A stretch of 64,000 nucleotides of DNA from Fremontodendron californicum. Its lineage: Eukaryota > Streptophyta > Magnoliopsida > Malvales > Malvaceae. Shown piece by piece: positions 44,345 to 56,647 of the stretch (positions within the stretch are counted from its first letter, which is position 1; every line of letters begins with the position of its first letter). The notes below the pieces were generated by a model. It was not told where the DNA came from and searched no databases. It saw only the letters and a list, made by a program, of their open reading frames with translations. The position numbers and the translations under genes are program-made. Where the stretch lies: contig JAULJL010000040.1 in the NCBI GenBank assembly GCA_030761205.1, positions 625,001 to 689,000 on the forward strand. Direction: 5' to 3'.

Positions 44345-46147
44345 TATATAATTTATCATGTTTATATGTAATTTGTAATTTGTTTATATGTAAAAAAAAA
44401 AAATTACATAAATACATGAGAACTTTTGATTCATTTTTTTCAATTACATAAATACATAACATTATTCTGTAATGATTCACGTAATTTGTCATGTTTATAT
44501 GTAATTTCGATCATGTTTATATGTAATTTTTCATTTATTATGTTTATATGTAATTTGTCATGTTTATATGTAAATTACATATAAACATGACAAATTACAT
44601 ATAAACATGACAAAATGACAAATTACATATAAACATGACAAATTACATATAAACATGACAAATTACGTATAAAGATTAAAATTAAAATTTCACTAATGTT
44701 TAATTTTATGGATTGAAAGTTTGCATCGAGACAACTTTTGATTCCCTTTTTTCAATTACATAAATAAATGACAATATCCTTTAATGTTTAATTTTATGGA
44801 TTGAAAGTTTGAGGGTTTTTTCCCCTCATATATAAATTTTTTGCAGCAATATAAAAAGATTAAAATTGAAATTTTACTAATGTTTAATTTTATGGATTGA
44901 AAGTTTGCATCAAAATTAAATTATATGTAATTCGTGAATTTGTCATGTTTATATGTAATTTGTCATGTTTATATGTAACTCGTCAAGTTTATATGTAATT
45001 TGTCATGTTCATATGTAATTCGTGAATTTGTCAAGTTTATATGTAATTTGTCATGTTTATATGTAATTCGTCAAGTTAATATGTAATTTGTCATGTTCAT
45101 ATGTAATTCGTGAATTTGTCATGTTTATATGTAATTCGTCAAGTTGATATGTAATTTGTCATGTTCATATGTAATTCGTGAATTTGTCAAGTTTATATGT
45201 AATTTATCATGTTTATATGTAATTCGTCAAGTTTATATGTAATTTGTCATGTTCATATGTAATTCGTGAATTTGTCAAGTTCATATGTAATTTGTCATGT
45301 TTATATGTAATTCGTCAAGTTGATATGTAATTTGTCATGTTCATATGTAATTTTTCAATTTGTCAAGTTTATATGTAATGTGTCATATTTATATGTAATT
45401 CGTCAAGTTGATATGTAATTTGTCATGTTCATACGTAATTCGTGAATTTGTCAAGTTGATATGTAATTTATTATGTTTATATGTAATTCGTCAAGTTCAT
45501 ATGTAATTTGTCATGTTCATATGTAATTCGTGAATTTGTCAAGTTGATATGTAATTTGTCAAGTTGATATGTAATTCGTCAAGTTGATATGTAATTTGTC
45601 ATGTTCATATGTAATTCGTGAATTTGTCAAGTTGATATGTAATTTGTCAAGTTGATATGTAATTCGTCAAGTTCATATGTAATTTATCATGTTAATATGT
45701 AATTCGTGAATTTGTCAAGTTGATATGTAATTTGTCATGTTCATATGTAATTTGTGAATTTGTCAAGTTGATATGTAATTTATCATGTTGATATGTAATT
45801 CGTCAAGTTGATATGTAATTTGTCATGTTCATATGTAATTCGTGAATTTGTCAAGTTGATATGTAATTTATCATGTTTATATGTAATTCGTCAAGTTGAT
45901 ATGTAATTTGTCATGTTCATATGTAATTTTTCAATTTGTCAAGTTGATATGTAATTTGTCATGTTCATATGTAATTTTTCAATTTGTCAAGTTTATATGT
46001 AATTTGTCATGTTTATATGTAATTCGTCAAGTTGATATGTAATTTGTCATGTTCATATGTAATTTTTCAATTTGTCAAGTTTATATGTAATTTGTCATGT
46101 TTTATATGTAATTAGTCAAGTTGATATGTAATTTGTCATGTTCATAT
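44345..46147. repeat. AT-rich minisatellite array, about 1.8 kb, with an inverted block
   Basis: Roughly 80 copies of a ~20-bp unit with consensus TTYRTATGTAATTYGTCAWG. Variants differ at TTTATATG, TTGATATG, TTCATATG or TTAATATG and at TTCGTCAAG or TTTGTCATG. They group into a higher-order unit of about 70 bp containing GTGAATTTG. Copies before about 44,572 and after 44,900 run in one orientation. Those at 44,573-44,668 are inverted, giving a perfect palindrome of more than 20 bases per arm centred at about 44,573. Confidence 0.93.
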
Positions 46148-46713
46148 ATAAAAAATGGTGACCTGGTAACCTGTTACTCAGATTTCCTAATTTGGAGCTT
46201 ACCAAAAGCTTACCGTAACGAACTTACGGTAGAACTTCCCGAAAAAAATTGGGTGTAACTTGTGGTCTTCTCTATACTATGCTAACCACTACAATTAAAT
46301 GTGTTTTTGTAGTGCGCTTCAGCTTCAAATTTACATACACTTCACATAACGTTTTTTATCCTTGCTATTTTTTTACGGTTCTAATGGTAGTTGTTGGTAA
46401 AGATTAAATTTTTTTTTACACAATTAAACACAATTTTTTTTTATAATTAAGAAGAAGTGACCATCTTCTGGTGTTTGTCACCAATTATCCTAGAACGTAC
46501 AGGGTAATCAGTTGAGTAGTAATTCGCTATTTCTTTAGCTTTATTTATAAATTTATGAAGATGCTTTTGCCGGTATGTGTATGACCAGATGGAACATATA
46601 TATATATATATATATAATGTAGTAATTAAGAAATGAGATGCTAGCTAGCTAGATACGAGTCATTTACAACTTTTAGAACTGGAGTGCTTGCTTGCTTGCT
46701 TGCTCTAAATTAA

Positions 46714-46749
<36 letters not shown>

Positions 46750-47398
46750 CTGATTGATTAGCTATTAATTATTTCATGACTAAATAAATGCACATTTGCT
46801 TTTGTCTTGTCTTGTGAAACCAAATACATACATACATACATTATATTGATAGATGAGATTACTTTTAACTCCGGTCCTTGTGTCTCTTGGAGTACAAATA
46901 TCTCCTATCCAATCTGCTAATTATATTCCTTTACAACTAGCTCATTATTGGGATCCTATCCAACTTATTACTAATTTAATTCTTCTTCACCTTCAAGTTA
47001 TCAATTGTTTTTAGAGAATAAGCTCATCTACTGGTGAGTTCATTGTCACATATAATTAAATGCTGGATCAGGATCAGGAAGCACCAGACCAGAGTTCCAA
47101 CCACAATGATCTTAGCAAAGAAAAAGTAGTAGTTGTGACAAAAGCAACCATATTGCTCAATCATGTAACTCTCAACCTAACTCAAATCTTCTTATCCAAT
47201 TCAATAATGCGATACCTAGTTTCAAATACAACGGAAAATTATACAAGTTACAAAACATTTACAATGTGCACATCATGTGTACTACGTGGCACCCAAACAA
47301 ATATAATAAATCTGGTGCTGAGAGAATTAGCTTCTGAACGAAAACGTCTAATGTTATCTGACAAAAATATTTCGGCTTAAAGCATCCTAACTGAAGTT
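46148..47398. other. Intergenic DNA and probable 3' UTR of the CID-domain gene
   Basis: Contains TA runs at 46,596-46,615 and 46,717-46,744, a GCTAGCTAGCTAG block at 46,640 and a GCTTGCTTGCTTGC block at 46,688. The last 300 bases before 47,398 are probably the 3' UTR of the minus-strand gene. The open frame at 47060-47380 on the plus strand has no recognised motif. Confidence 0.5.
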
Positions 47399-50300
47399 CT
47401 ATTGCCGAGAAATTGGTGCTGTCGGAACAGATGAGGGCTGGTTATAAAAACCTTCAGAACCTTGGAAACTCTGGTAAGAATTTGTTGATGGTGTGGCAAA
47501 TGGGGAGATGCCCGTAATTGCAGCTCCAACCACTGAATAACCAGGCAAGGAAGGCTGCAGTGATGGGGTCATGCCGTAGCTATAGGGCACACCACTTATT
47601 GATCCAGCAGTTGGCATGTAGTGGGGCACAGCATATGGTGGCATTGGCGGCAGCGGTGGCAAAGGTGGAGGAGACGATGATGGAAGAGGTGGCACATCAT
47701 TTGGAGTTAATTTCTGGGTGGTGGCCACAACACTGTGTTGGTGAGATTCAGGATGCGGGAATGGTGGAACTGAAGCTTGTTGGGGATTATGAGATGGTAT
47801 GTAAGGCTGGTCATTCTCAAGCTTAGGCCTCTTCTCAGAAGGGTAATCACCAGAAGATTCTTTCATAGGATTGCCAATGACACCCTCAGAAGCAAGGGAA
47901 GACAGGACATACGAAAGCATCTCGGCTGAGGATGTTGATGCAGTTAGCTTTGCTGCCACTGCAGCAGCTGCAGATTTCTGAGGATCTTCCTCAATGCGGC
48001 CAGAATTATCAGGAAAAGACACTTGCCGAGCATACATCACAGGAGCTGATTGCTCTGTAGCTGCCGGAATAAAACTTTGAGGTGCAATGGATGTGTTAGA
48101 TTCCTTTGAACTTTGCTCAGCTACTAATTGGGGATCGTCACAATTTAATAACTGTCTGCAGATATTACCAGCCTGTTCCGATGGGGACTGTGCAGCCTGT
48201 AAAACATTATGAAAATGGTCAGAATGCATGCATGTACAGAAGTTACAATATTGTTAACTGTATTTAAGCTGAGATAAAGAAGCGAATAGGTCATAGTGTC
48301 AACAAGTATGCTTAAAAGACCAGGTAAGTATAGTGTCAAACCTGAAGCTGTGTACAAACTTGCTCCAGCTTGAATTCCTGTCAGCAAAAGTAAATCAGCA
48401 TTATTTTAACACTATCACAAACAATGTTTTTGTAAATGGATTAGTCTAAGTAACCTGCTCCTGAAGAGCCTCTCTCAAATGTGAGACTAGACTAGCTCTT
48501 GACGAGGCAACAGCTGTTAGCTGCTCAATACAGTCTCTCAATACAGCACGCTGACCCTGCACCTCCTCCACAAGAGCAGATCCATGGAACTGCCCTGCTC
48601 AAAGAAATTTGACATTTTAGAAAAAATAGTGTCCTAATATGTGATCAAAGTCTCCATAGTAAGTAACAATTGTTCAAATGCGAAATATTATGTCTCAAGA
48701 TGTTAAGAATGTTGATCAAACTACATTTTTTTTCTTAAAGAAAGAAAAAGTTGAAACAAGGATTATGAACACTAGTTGAAGGTACTAACTTCTCACGAAG
48801 CAATTAAAAGTATAAACTCCCATATGCTAACAAGATGAGCAATGCAGGTCATACCTGAATTGACATCAGTACTAATTTCCCTATCTACTTTCTCGATACA
48901 ACTAATAGCATTCCTACATTTGCTGAATATAATATCTTCATCCATCTGACTACCATAAACAACTTGATAGCCTGAAACTATTTTCTCCACTGTATTTCCA
49001 GCAGGCTGCTTCTGCTAGGACAAATATAAAGGAGAAATTAGTCCATGACACAAACATATAAATGTTGCAAAACAACAGAAAAATGCAGTCGGCATGGAAT
49101 TTATCTTACCAGCTTGAGACCTATATGCCTGCCATTTCTATTATTATTTTCTGAATGCCTGCAAACAAGCTCTTCCTTAAGAAGTTGTCCCCGAGAACCA
49201 AATACTTTTCTCTCTTCCCATATACTGATCTGCATTTCAATCAATTAAAAGAAAAGAGATATGTCATGCTAATTTTGAAAATGGCCATTCTTAAACAGTT
49301 TGACAGTAAAAATTTAAAGCAAACATATGTAATGAAACAAAATAATATAACAAGCAACCACAATGTAGCAATAAAGTGAAAATAGAACACCATGCATTGT
49401 CCAATGACTGTGCCATTAACAGCATTTCAATTGTCAAAAATTGGAAATGCTGAACACCAAAATAAACGCCAAGCCAGTGAATTAGACCTAGAAAAATATA
49501 TGTACTAAAACAACAGTTCAACTGCTGGACCTTGATAATTTAACTACAGTCATTAGAAAAAGTGCAAGCACTTTAAACCAATCCAAACCCAACGAACAGT
49601 AAACAGGTGATGTTTGAAATTTAACCCTATGTCTAGTTATCGACAAATTTATTAGAATAAAAGTCTGTGTGGATCGACATGATATAAAACTGGCAACAGA
49701 AGCATAATATAATCATGTTATCACTATCAACTTAGCATCCTCAAATTAACTTTGATGTCTAGATTACAATATCACATTCCTAAGGAACCTAACTGCAACC
49801 ACTCAGGTCTTCCATTTAACAAGAAAGTTAGCCACGTTGTTTCTTTCACTTTAGGTCATGAAGAGGGGCTGTGAGACACATTCAACCCTTCACAGAAATT
49901 TCAATTGATAGCAGAAGAAAACAAGACCTGTATGAAAGTTAACATGACTATACCAGACGCAATGCAGCATTCCTTCCAAACTCATCCCCGCTTTCAATCA
50001 CATCACGAAGAGCGTCAGGAAGAACCTTCCAAAATTCACCAACAAATCCTGAACCCTTACGCCTGCTATTCTGCAAAATATCATTGGCAAGATACAGAAA
50101 AGCCAATCTCTGCTCACGTGGAGAGCAATGAAATTGTCTGTCCCAAGTTTCGACAACTTGTTTTGCCTTATTCATATGGAAAATACACCAATGTGATAAA
50201 GCTTACCAAGTTAAGGATGCAAAAATAAACTTTAAAAGTTCATTTGCTGTAACTTACATGGCAACTAGATAGCAATATCAAACTGACATCAGCAATAAAT

Positions 50301-50528
50301 TATGTTTAAGTAATAAAATAAGTATATGCTCAATTACTACACATGACAGTGTGAGAAAAGACCTGAGCCCACAATGAAAGCAAAACCAGCCAAAAAAGAA
50401 CTGTCCAAAATAGGCAAAGCACATAATCTGCAATTATTTTTCGAAAGGATACTCTCTATGCTTGCTTGGGAGTTATTGAGCTTGGCTAGCTTTTCTACCA
50501 AGATTTGTTGATTAAATGAACTGCCCAT
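47399..50528 (-). CDS. CID-domain protein, RPRD1-like (RNA polymerase II CTD-interacting), complete, 525 aa
   Basis: Seven coding exons on the minus strand: 50453-50528, 49954-50201, 49110-49229, 48855-49014, 48455-48594, 48342-48377 and 47399-48196. The total of 1,578 nt is divisible by three and all phases agree. The N-terminus (MGSSFNQQILVEKLAKLN, residues 1-135) is a CID/RPR domain with HMNKAKQVVETWDRQF and LAFLYLANDILQNSRRKG, which in RPRD1/Rtt103-type proteins binds the phosphorylated CTD of RNA polymerase II. Residues ~180-250 form a predicted coiled coil (VEEVQGQRAVLRDCIEQL). The C-terminal exon is Ala/Ser-rich with a Pro-Leu tract (SPPPLPPLPPMPP) and Tyr/Gln-rich tail. Nuclear. A 36-nt microexon (48342-48377) encodes EFKLEQVCTQLQ. 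Length and order match plant RPRD1-like genes. Exon 4 may start at 49014 or three bases later, both in frame. Confidence 0.94.
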
Positions 50529-51430
50529 AGTTGCTATTGAAGGCTGAGCAATAATGACAAACAGGCAGACCTTCAAAATGCAACCTTCGGAAAGGAGCTG
50601 CTGTAAGATAAAGGACAACAATTATTTGCATTTAGCTGGATAAATTACAAAATATAGAACTAAATAAGCATAGCTATATTAAATTGCAAGTTCCATATAT
50701 ATTCTTTGAAAGTATCCTCCTAAAGAGTGCAGCTTCTATAGCAATAACCTTAGCCAACGTTCACAGCTAAATACGTCCTGATTACTGAAATTATTCAAAA
50801 TTTCCTCCCTTTTTCCCCCTCTTTTCATAGGAAATTATTCAAATTTTATCTTTTTACTGCTTATGAAAATATACTTTTCTTATTTATCCTGCTTTTTATC
50901 AGATGATACTCCACTAGTCAGGGAATATTATGGGATAATGATACTTTAAAAAAAAAAAAAGAACATCCCTATCACTGCAGTTGACTGCGACTCAAAATAA
51001 TAAAAGATGAAGAAAGGAAATTTAGAATGTGATTCTCCTATTTGAAAAACAAAATTGGGAATCTAAATTAAACTCCTTTAGCTACAAAACAAACTACTTT
51101 AATTAAGCATTTAATTAAAGCTCAGAAAAATAATGCAAAGGAACTTAAAAGCAAGAATTAACTCTCAAATCATTATAAAAAAAAAATAAAAAAAATCGAG
51201 AGGCGTTAAGTGAAAGGGCAAATTTTGTGGCGCCAGAATAAAAATGAAGTAAAACCCTAGAAAAATAGAGAATGGAGGAGAAGAAAAAGAAAAAGAGAGA
51301 ACCTGTAAAAGGCGAATGCGGGTGACGCAGGCGAGAATCAACGGCGGGTGAGTATAACAAGTTGGTCTATCTCCGTGGTCATGGAGAGGGGGAATTATGG
51401 AAAACCTCTTTTATTTGAGGAATAGGGTTT
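50529..51430 (-). promoter_or_regulatory. 5' UTR with probable intron and promoter of the RPRD1-like gene
   Basis: On the minus strand a CT-rich first exon probably ends near 51,303 (ACAG|GTTCTC). An intron would then run toward the coding exon at 50,528. Inferred from sequence composition only. Confidence 0.4.
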
Positions 51431-51535
51431 TGTTTGAAAGTAGGGTTCTTTGTTTTGCAGAAGGTTTTGTGGGGTTAACAGTAGGAATTGAAGTTTTTTT
51501 TTTTTTTTTTGTTGAGGAATTGAAGCTTTTGGTGG

Positions 51536-51780
51536 AACCGCACGCGTAAAATTTTGAATCGATCCGATATCCCTATCATATCGATCGAGAATACTGTTTT
51601 TTTTCAATATATATTTAACGGTTAAACATTTTTAATTTACTCGAAACTCGACGTGCATGATCTATACGAATAGAACACGAAATACGACGTTCGGATTTAA
51701 AAAATATATAAATCATATAAAAAATTACGAAAATATGTAAGTCTCGCTTGTGCAGTTAAAAAAATTTACTCCTAGTGTAT
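51536..51780. repeat. Direct repeat copy 1, related to the MITE at 52,099
   Basis: Shares GAATCGATCCGATATC and CATATCGATCGAGAA with 52,233-52,270, and a CATATAAAAAATTACGAAAA-like tail with 52,335-52,400. Degraded; no duplication was found. Confidence 0.6.
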
Positions 51781-52098
51781 TGAATAATAATCCCATATAC
51801 ATATACATAGATATGTAATTTTTCCCTAAACGCATCTACAATTCAAATCTCAGCCTGTTGTAAAAGGAAAAGAAATCTTTATATTGACGTACGGTTTTAA
51901 AACACAAGTTCAAAGTTTAAAGCACCATCTTTTCCCTAAATTCTAGAGCTACATTTTGATTTGTTGAATTGAATAGAAAAAATAAAAACTAAATAGTTAT
52001 TCAGTGAAAAAAAAATGTTATATAATTTTGGTTTGGGTAATGAAATAGAAGAACAATATTATTAAGTTGTTTCGGTACTTAAAATGATATTAAAAAAT

Positions 52099-52468
52099 AT
52101 GAGGGATTTACTTACATTAGTTTTAAATTAAATTAATTTTACACGTTTTTATAATTTTTTATACGATTGATATTTTAATAAGTCGACTGTTGGATTTAAC
52201 AATATAATTATACTCGTCGTGCATATAAAATTTCGAATCGATTCGATATCTTTATCATATCGATCGAGAACACTATTTTTTTTTAATATATATTCAACGG
52301 TTGAAAAAAAATTTTACCCTTAAGTTAAACAAATATAAATCGTATAAAAAGTTATAAAAGTATGTAAAAAATTATAAAAGTATGTAAAACAAATATAAAT
52401 CGTATAGAAAGTTATAAAAGTATGTAAAACTAATTTAGCTTTACATTAGTGTAAGTGGATCCCTCCTC
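52099..52468. mobile_element. MITE with 9-bp target duplication (MULE-like), 370 bp
   Basis: Flanked by TTAAAAAAT at 52,090-52,098 and 52,469-52,477 (9 bp, perfect but low complexity). Terminal inverted repeats: ATGAGGGATTTACTTACATT on the left, GAGGAGGGATCCACTTACAC as complement of the right end. Homology between arms extends about 75 bp. The 9-bp duplication fits Mutator-like elements; no coding sequence. Confidence 0.68.
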
Positions 52469-52477
52469 TTAAAAAAT

Positions 52478-53232
52478 ATATATGGAATATGTATAAAAAA
52501 AAAGTTACCCTTAAGTTAAATAATAATATTTAATTTATAAAATTGAACAATTTTTTAATCTCTTATAAAATATTACCAATTTATTTAAAAAATAATATTT
52601 AAATATAGTATAGTTAATAATACTTTTAAAATGTTATATTAAAAATAATATTTAAAAAATTAATATATTATTATCTCTAAAAATATTTTTCATTCAAAGA
52701 AGGCACCGAATGATTATTCGGTGATTCACTGAATCGAGTTGTAATAATTATTTAGTTGAATAGTAAAGCCGTGAATGAAATGGCTAAATATTGATTCTAT
52801 CAAAAAATAAATTAAGAAAGAAAGGACTATTCATACCAACCAATCATCCTTAAATAGTCTTATAAGCAATGGTTACAATAGAGGTACTTTCCTTCCTGCT
52901 TTCAACTTTATTATTTATTTTCTTGTCAATTTTCTTCTTTTCGAAAAGTTTGATGCGATTGAGTCCTTTGTTGAAAGGCATTTTTTACTGGATAGAGTAA
53001 AAGGGCACAAAAAAAAATTAGTTGGTTAATATGTAAATTAAGTATTAGTTAGATTAAAATAAACAATTCATGTTCAACCTAATGATTATTACTTTTGTTT
53101 AAGATTTAATCATGCACTTTTCTTAAATTTCCTCTTATATAAATATAAGAAAATAAAAGGTAGATTTTCCTTTGTATATTCGGAGAGTGACAAATTAAGG
53201 TGATATAGTTCATGGCAAATCTTCAAGGTATT
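52478..53232. other. AT-rich intergenic DNA
   Basis: No gene or structured repeat recognised apart from short simple AT tracts. Confidence 0.5.
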
Positions 53233-53568
53233 CCTTCAATCCACACAAGGAGCGATCATTGAGCAGATAAAAGAGATCATCAGAATGCGATTGTTGGGGC
53301 TCAAGAACATTAGTCCTGATGAAGTGAACCGAAGATTGGATGCAGATTGGGGACTGTCACTTTTTTCCTAGGATCTTTGTCCATTCTGGAATAGCTTTAA
53401 GTATTGCTGAAGTATGTTGCTATTGTTCCCTGACTGATTAGTGGTCTTAAGTTTTGTTCAAGTATTGTTTAAGTATGTATAGCTTAAGTACATGTTGCAC
53501 ATGATGTTGGATGTAGCAGTTTAACTGCTTTATGGATAAATAAAACACTTACTTATCCAAAAAAAAAA
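53233..53568 (+). mobile_element. 5'-truncated LINE (non-LTR retrotransposon) with poly(A) tail
   Basis: Flanked by TCTTCAAGGTATT target copies (53220-53232 and 53572-53584) and ending in a poly(A) tract (53,559-53,570). Encodes a decayed end of a LINE reverse transcriptase reading (RMRLLGLKNISPDEV, about 53,285-53,330). Typical target-primed, 5'-truncated insertion. Confidence 0.8.
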
Positions 53569-53599
53569 AAATCTTCAAGGTATTTTTAATGGTTATAGT

Positions 53600-54053
53600 A
53601 TTAGGTATGCTTTCTCTTTCCATTGGATCATTAATCTCAGGCCCAACCAAATGGTACTTGGATAATTCTGAATTGGACTCAAACATAGCAAATCCTTGTT
53701 TGTAGTTGTACTTTTCCTTTTTCTTTTCTTTTTGTTTGTTTTGTTTTGGGTTCGATTCAACAAAGCTTTCATAGTCATTGGTGGGATGAAAGTGAAGAAG
53801 AGAAGCATTGGGTCCCCCCACCCCACTCCCCATGTTTGTATCCCAGTCTTGGCTTGGCTTGGCTTTTGGGGTAAATTCCTTTGTTTAATTTAGGTGATGA
53901 ATGGCCAACACTACCGACACTTGAACCTTTTCTTTCAATTCTAATACTAATAGGAGAGGAGATCCCATTTTCTTAATTTTTTTTACAATATCCAACTCAA
54001 ATCTATTTCATATTCTTTAGTTACACTTGAAAGATTTTTACAATCCAAATTAC
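53600..54053. other. Intergenic DNA between LINE and hAT-like element 2
   Basis: Contains a T-rich tract and a short GGCTTGGCTTGGCTTTTGG repeat (53,853-53,871). No gene recognised. Confidence 0.45.
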
Positions 54054-54307
54054 TAAGGGTGTTCAATATTCGGTTTTAACCGAATTAATCGATCGAAATT
54101 TAATTCGATTTGGTTAATAGGTTAACCAAACAAATTTTGGTTCGATTAAGAATTTTAAAAAATTTCGGTTATCGGTTAAGCAAAAATAACCGAATTCTCC
54201 AAATTAATCGAAATACACTATTAGTGTGTGTTTTATTTTTTTATTTAAATTAATTTATAAAATAAAAATATAAACAAACCCTAAATGCTAAATCATCCTT
54301 CTTTCCA

Positions 54308-55104
54308 AGAAGAAAAAAAAATGAAGAAAAAATTTGAGGAGTTTGGCCAAGACTGTTTTTAACCATTGGATTCACATTCAGAGCTTTGCCTCGATAAAAA
54401 TTCTCAGTAGCCAAGGTCTAGAATGAGATCAGAGAGAAAAAGAAAAAAATAATGTGGGATAGACTCATCTGATACCCTATGCACATCCCAAAGCACTCTC
54501 TCATTTCATGGATGGCAATATTCAATAGATTGCCAACAAAAGACAGGCTCATCTATAGAGGAATGGATATAGAAAGACGATGCACTCTCTGTCATGCTGA
54601 GCAGGAGATTAGAAACCATCTTTTCTTCGAGTGCGAATTCTCTAAAGACGTATAAAAGGAGCTGCTCCAGTTGTGTCAGATACAAAAGGCTGTAATAAGT
54701 TGACAGCAAGAGCTTCAATAGGCTGCTATTAGACTAAAAGGGAAGGCATTGAGCTCCACCATCTTGAGATTGACGTGGAATGCTTACATATATACAATTT
54801 GGAAAGAAAGAAACTGCAGACAGTTCAGCAACACCTGCTCCAACAAACACCAAATCGTAGGCAACATCAAGGAAGCAGTAAGGTTAAGGCTTACAGGAGT
54901 AAGGATACAAATGATGCAGTTAATGTAAGTTTGTGTACAGCATGGGGACTTGCTTGACTCAAAACTGTAAATAGTCTTGCTTGATCTGATTTTTTCTCAT
55001 CACTTGTAATAAGCTGGCAAATTGCTAGCTAACAGTGTACTCATAGCAGAATTCTGCTTATTTGGATAATGCAAACAAAAGTTTATCCAAAAAAAAAAAA
55101 AAAA
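54308..55104 (+). mobile_element. 5'-truncated LINE inside hAT-like element 2
   Basis: Flanked by ATCCTTCTTTC (54,296-54,306 and 55,105-55,115) with a poly(A) tail (55,089-55,104). Encodes the zinc-binding end of a LINE reverse transcriptase: ISWMAIFNRLPTKDRLIYRG, then CTLCHAEQEIRNHLFFEC, which is the zf-RVT CxxC...HLFFxC signature (about 54,500-54,640), with later frameshifts. Confidence 0.85.
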
Positions 55105-55210
55105 TCCTTCTTTCTCTAACCCAACCAACCGCTCTCAGCCCCTCTCTCTCAACTCTCGCCTCTCACTCTCAGATTCTCAACCTCTCACACTCGATTAATC
55201 GAAAATTGTT

Positions 55211-55505
55211 TTGGTGGGATATGTACGACCAGAACACCACTACAGGATTGTTTCTATCCCCAAATCTTTGAACATTCCGCTTGCAAGCTTGGAGGCTAGG
55301 TTGCCTGAAATTTCATCTGCACTGAAAGAAGAGCAAGAGGGCGGCAAGGGCACCGAATCAGGTGCTAATCTGTATGTAATATGCAGAAGAGGTAATGATT
55401 CACAAAGGGCTGTGAAATACCTTCACAACATCGGTTTCAATTTAGCTAAGGATATTGTTGGGGGCTTGGAATCCTGGGCCCATGATGTGGATCCCAATTT
55501 TCTTA
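55211..55505 (+). pseudogene. Captured MOCS3/CNX5 rhodanese-domain fragment
   Basis: Open frame encoding VRPEHHYRIVSIPKSLNIPL, LEARLPEISSALKEE, YVICRRGNDSQRAVKYLH and DIVGGLESWAHDVDPNF. This is the C-terminal rhodanese domain of the MoCo/tRNA-thiolation sulphurtransferase MOCS3 (CNX5 in plants), which activates MOCS2A/URM1-type carriers. The active-site Cys sits in CRRGND. The adenylyltransferase domain is absent and no in-frame ATG begins the fragment. The last codons run into the element's right terminal region, so the native C-terminus (expected a few residues after DPNF) is replaced. Function is unlikely on its own. Confidence 0.82.
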
Positions 55506-55659
55506 TGTATTTATTTTTATTGATCGAATTAACCGAAATAATTTAGTTTCGGTTAATTTTTCGTTTTAATTATTCAATTAATAAAAAAATAATTTTGATT
55601 AATCATATTTCGGTTCAGTTATTAATCGAATTAATCAAATGAACACCCCTTCAAATTAC

Positions 55660-56640
55660 TAAGTATAAGCTCCTTTTATATATTTTAAAAAATTACTAAG
55701 TATTATGGATTGAATTAAACTCTTTTCCATTTTTTATTATCTAGTACTTTTTTTTTTTTTAATATATACACTTATCAGCATTGTTTATATGTTTTCATAA
55801 TTAATAGTTAAATTTCATAAATATAAATTTTGATATGGATGTAGTGAAAAATATTAATTAAAAGAAGTTAATAAACCGAATCTTATCCACTAAAATTACT
55901 GTTGTAATATATTTATCTCATCATATCATATGGATGGCTGGCTGGCTTTGAATAAAGATAAAATCCATTTTTTTTCTTATAAATATAATAATTAGAAAAA
56001 AAAAAAAAAAAGGGTTACTTTGTTTTGGCTCAAACTTAAGGGTTAAGGAATGTGCACGCATTTGGCAAGGGAAAAGCCAATGCAAAAAAGGCAATAAAAA
56101 TAAAATTATTGGCTTACTTTATGTACATCCCAACAAATACCTAAAACCCAAAAAGATTCTATAAGAAAATAATAGTGTTCTTAATCAAACATGGAAAAAA
56201 AAAAAACAAATAAAGTTCTTTATTGTAGCAAGTTACCTGTAAGTCACTTTTGGGTTGATTATTATTATGGCAACATATCTCATGAAATGGATTTTATAAT
56301 TTAAGTTGATGATTTCCATTACACAGGTACACAATTTAATTTTCATACTTACAAACAAATCATCCAAAAAAATACAATTCAACAAGTAAAAGAATATGAG
56401 ATTTTTTTTATTATATTATTATTATTCTTATAAGTGTATATATTCTTTTATCATACCATCATCCTAAACTGACGTCATTTGGAAAAATTCTATTTTTACT
56501 AAAAAAAAAACATGTTTTATTACCATAGCATTAGCATCGCATGTTTTCTTGGGAATCGTGTTTTTTTTTTTTAGGTTCTCAATTCTCATACGTATAAAAA
56601 GTGTTGTTTTGATTCTTGTTTTCGTGAAATCAACGCGGAA
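55660..56640. other. AT-rich intergenic DNA upstream of the kinase
   Basis: Homopolymer-rich; no gene, RNA or clear element recognised. The right end holds the kinase promoter. Confidence 0.5.
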
Positions 56641-56647
56641 GGCCAAA

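Larger units (their letters stand above)
54054..55651. mobile_element. hAT-like gene-carrying element 2 (about 1.6 kb) with a nested LINE
   Basis: Left end TAAGGGTGTTCAATATTCGG; complement of the right end AAGGGGTGTTCATTTGATT. Flanked by CAAATTAC at 54046-54053 and 55652-55659, 8 bp (a ninth base also matches, so the border is ambiguous by one). Subterminal AACCGAA/TTCGGTT motifs occur at both ends, as in the element at 15,924. The centre carries a CT-rich leader and a MOCS3-type rhodanese fragment, plus a LINE inserted later. No transposase. Confidence 0.82.

Noticed and set aside
44345..46147. Could the repeat array be a CRISPR array?
   Set aside because: Units are contiguous without unique spacers, variants are point changes, and the context is a plant nuclear genome; it is a minisatellite.
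47518..47826. 102-codon plus-strand open frame
   Set aside because: Antisense shadow of the last exon of the RPRD1-like gene.
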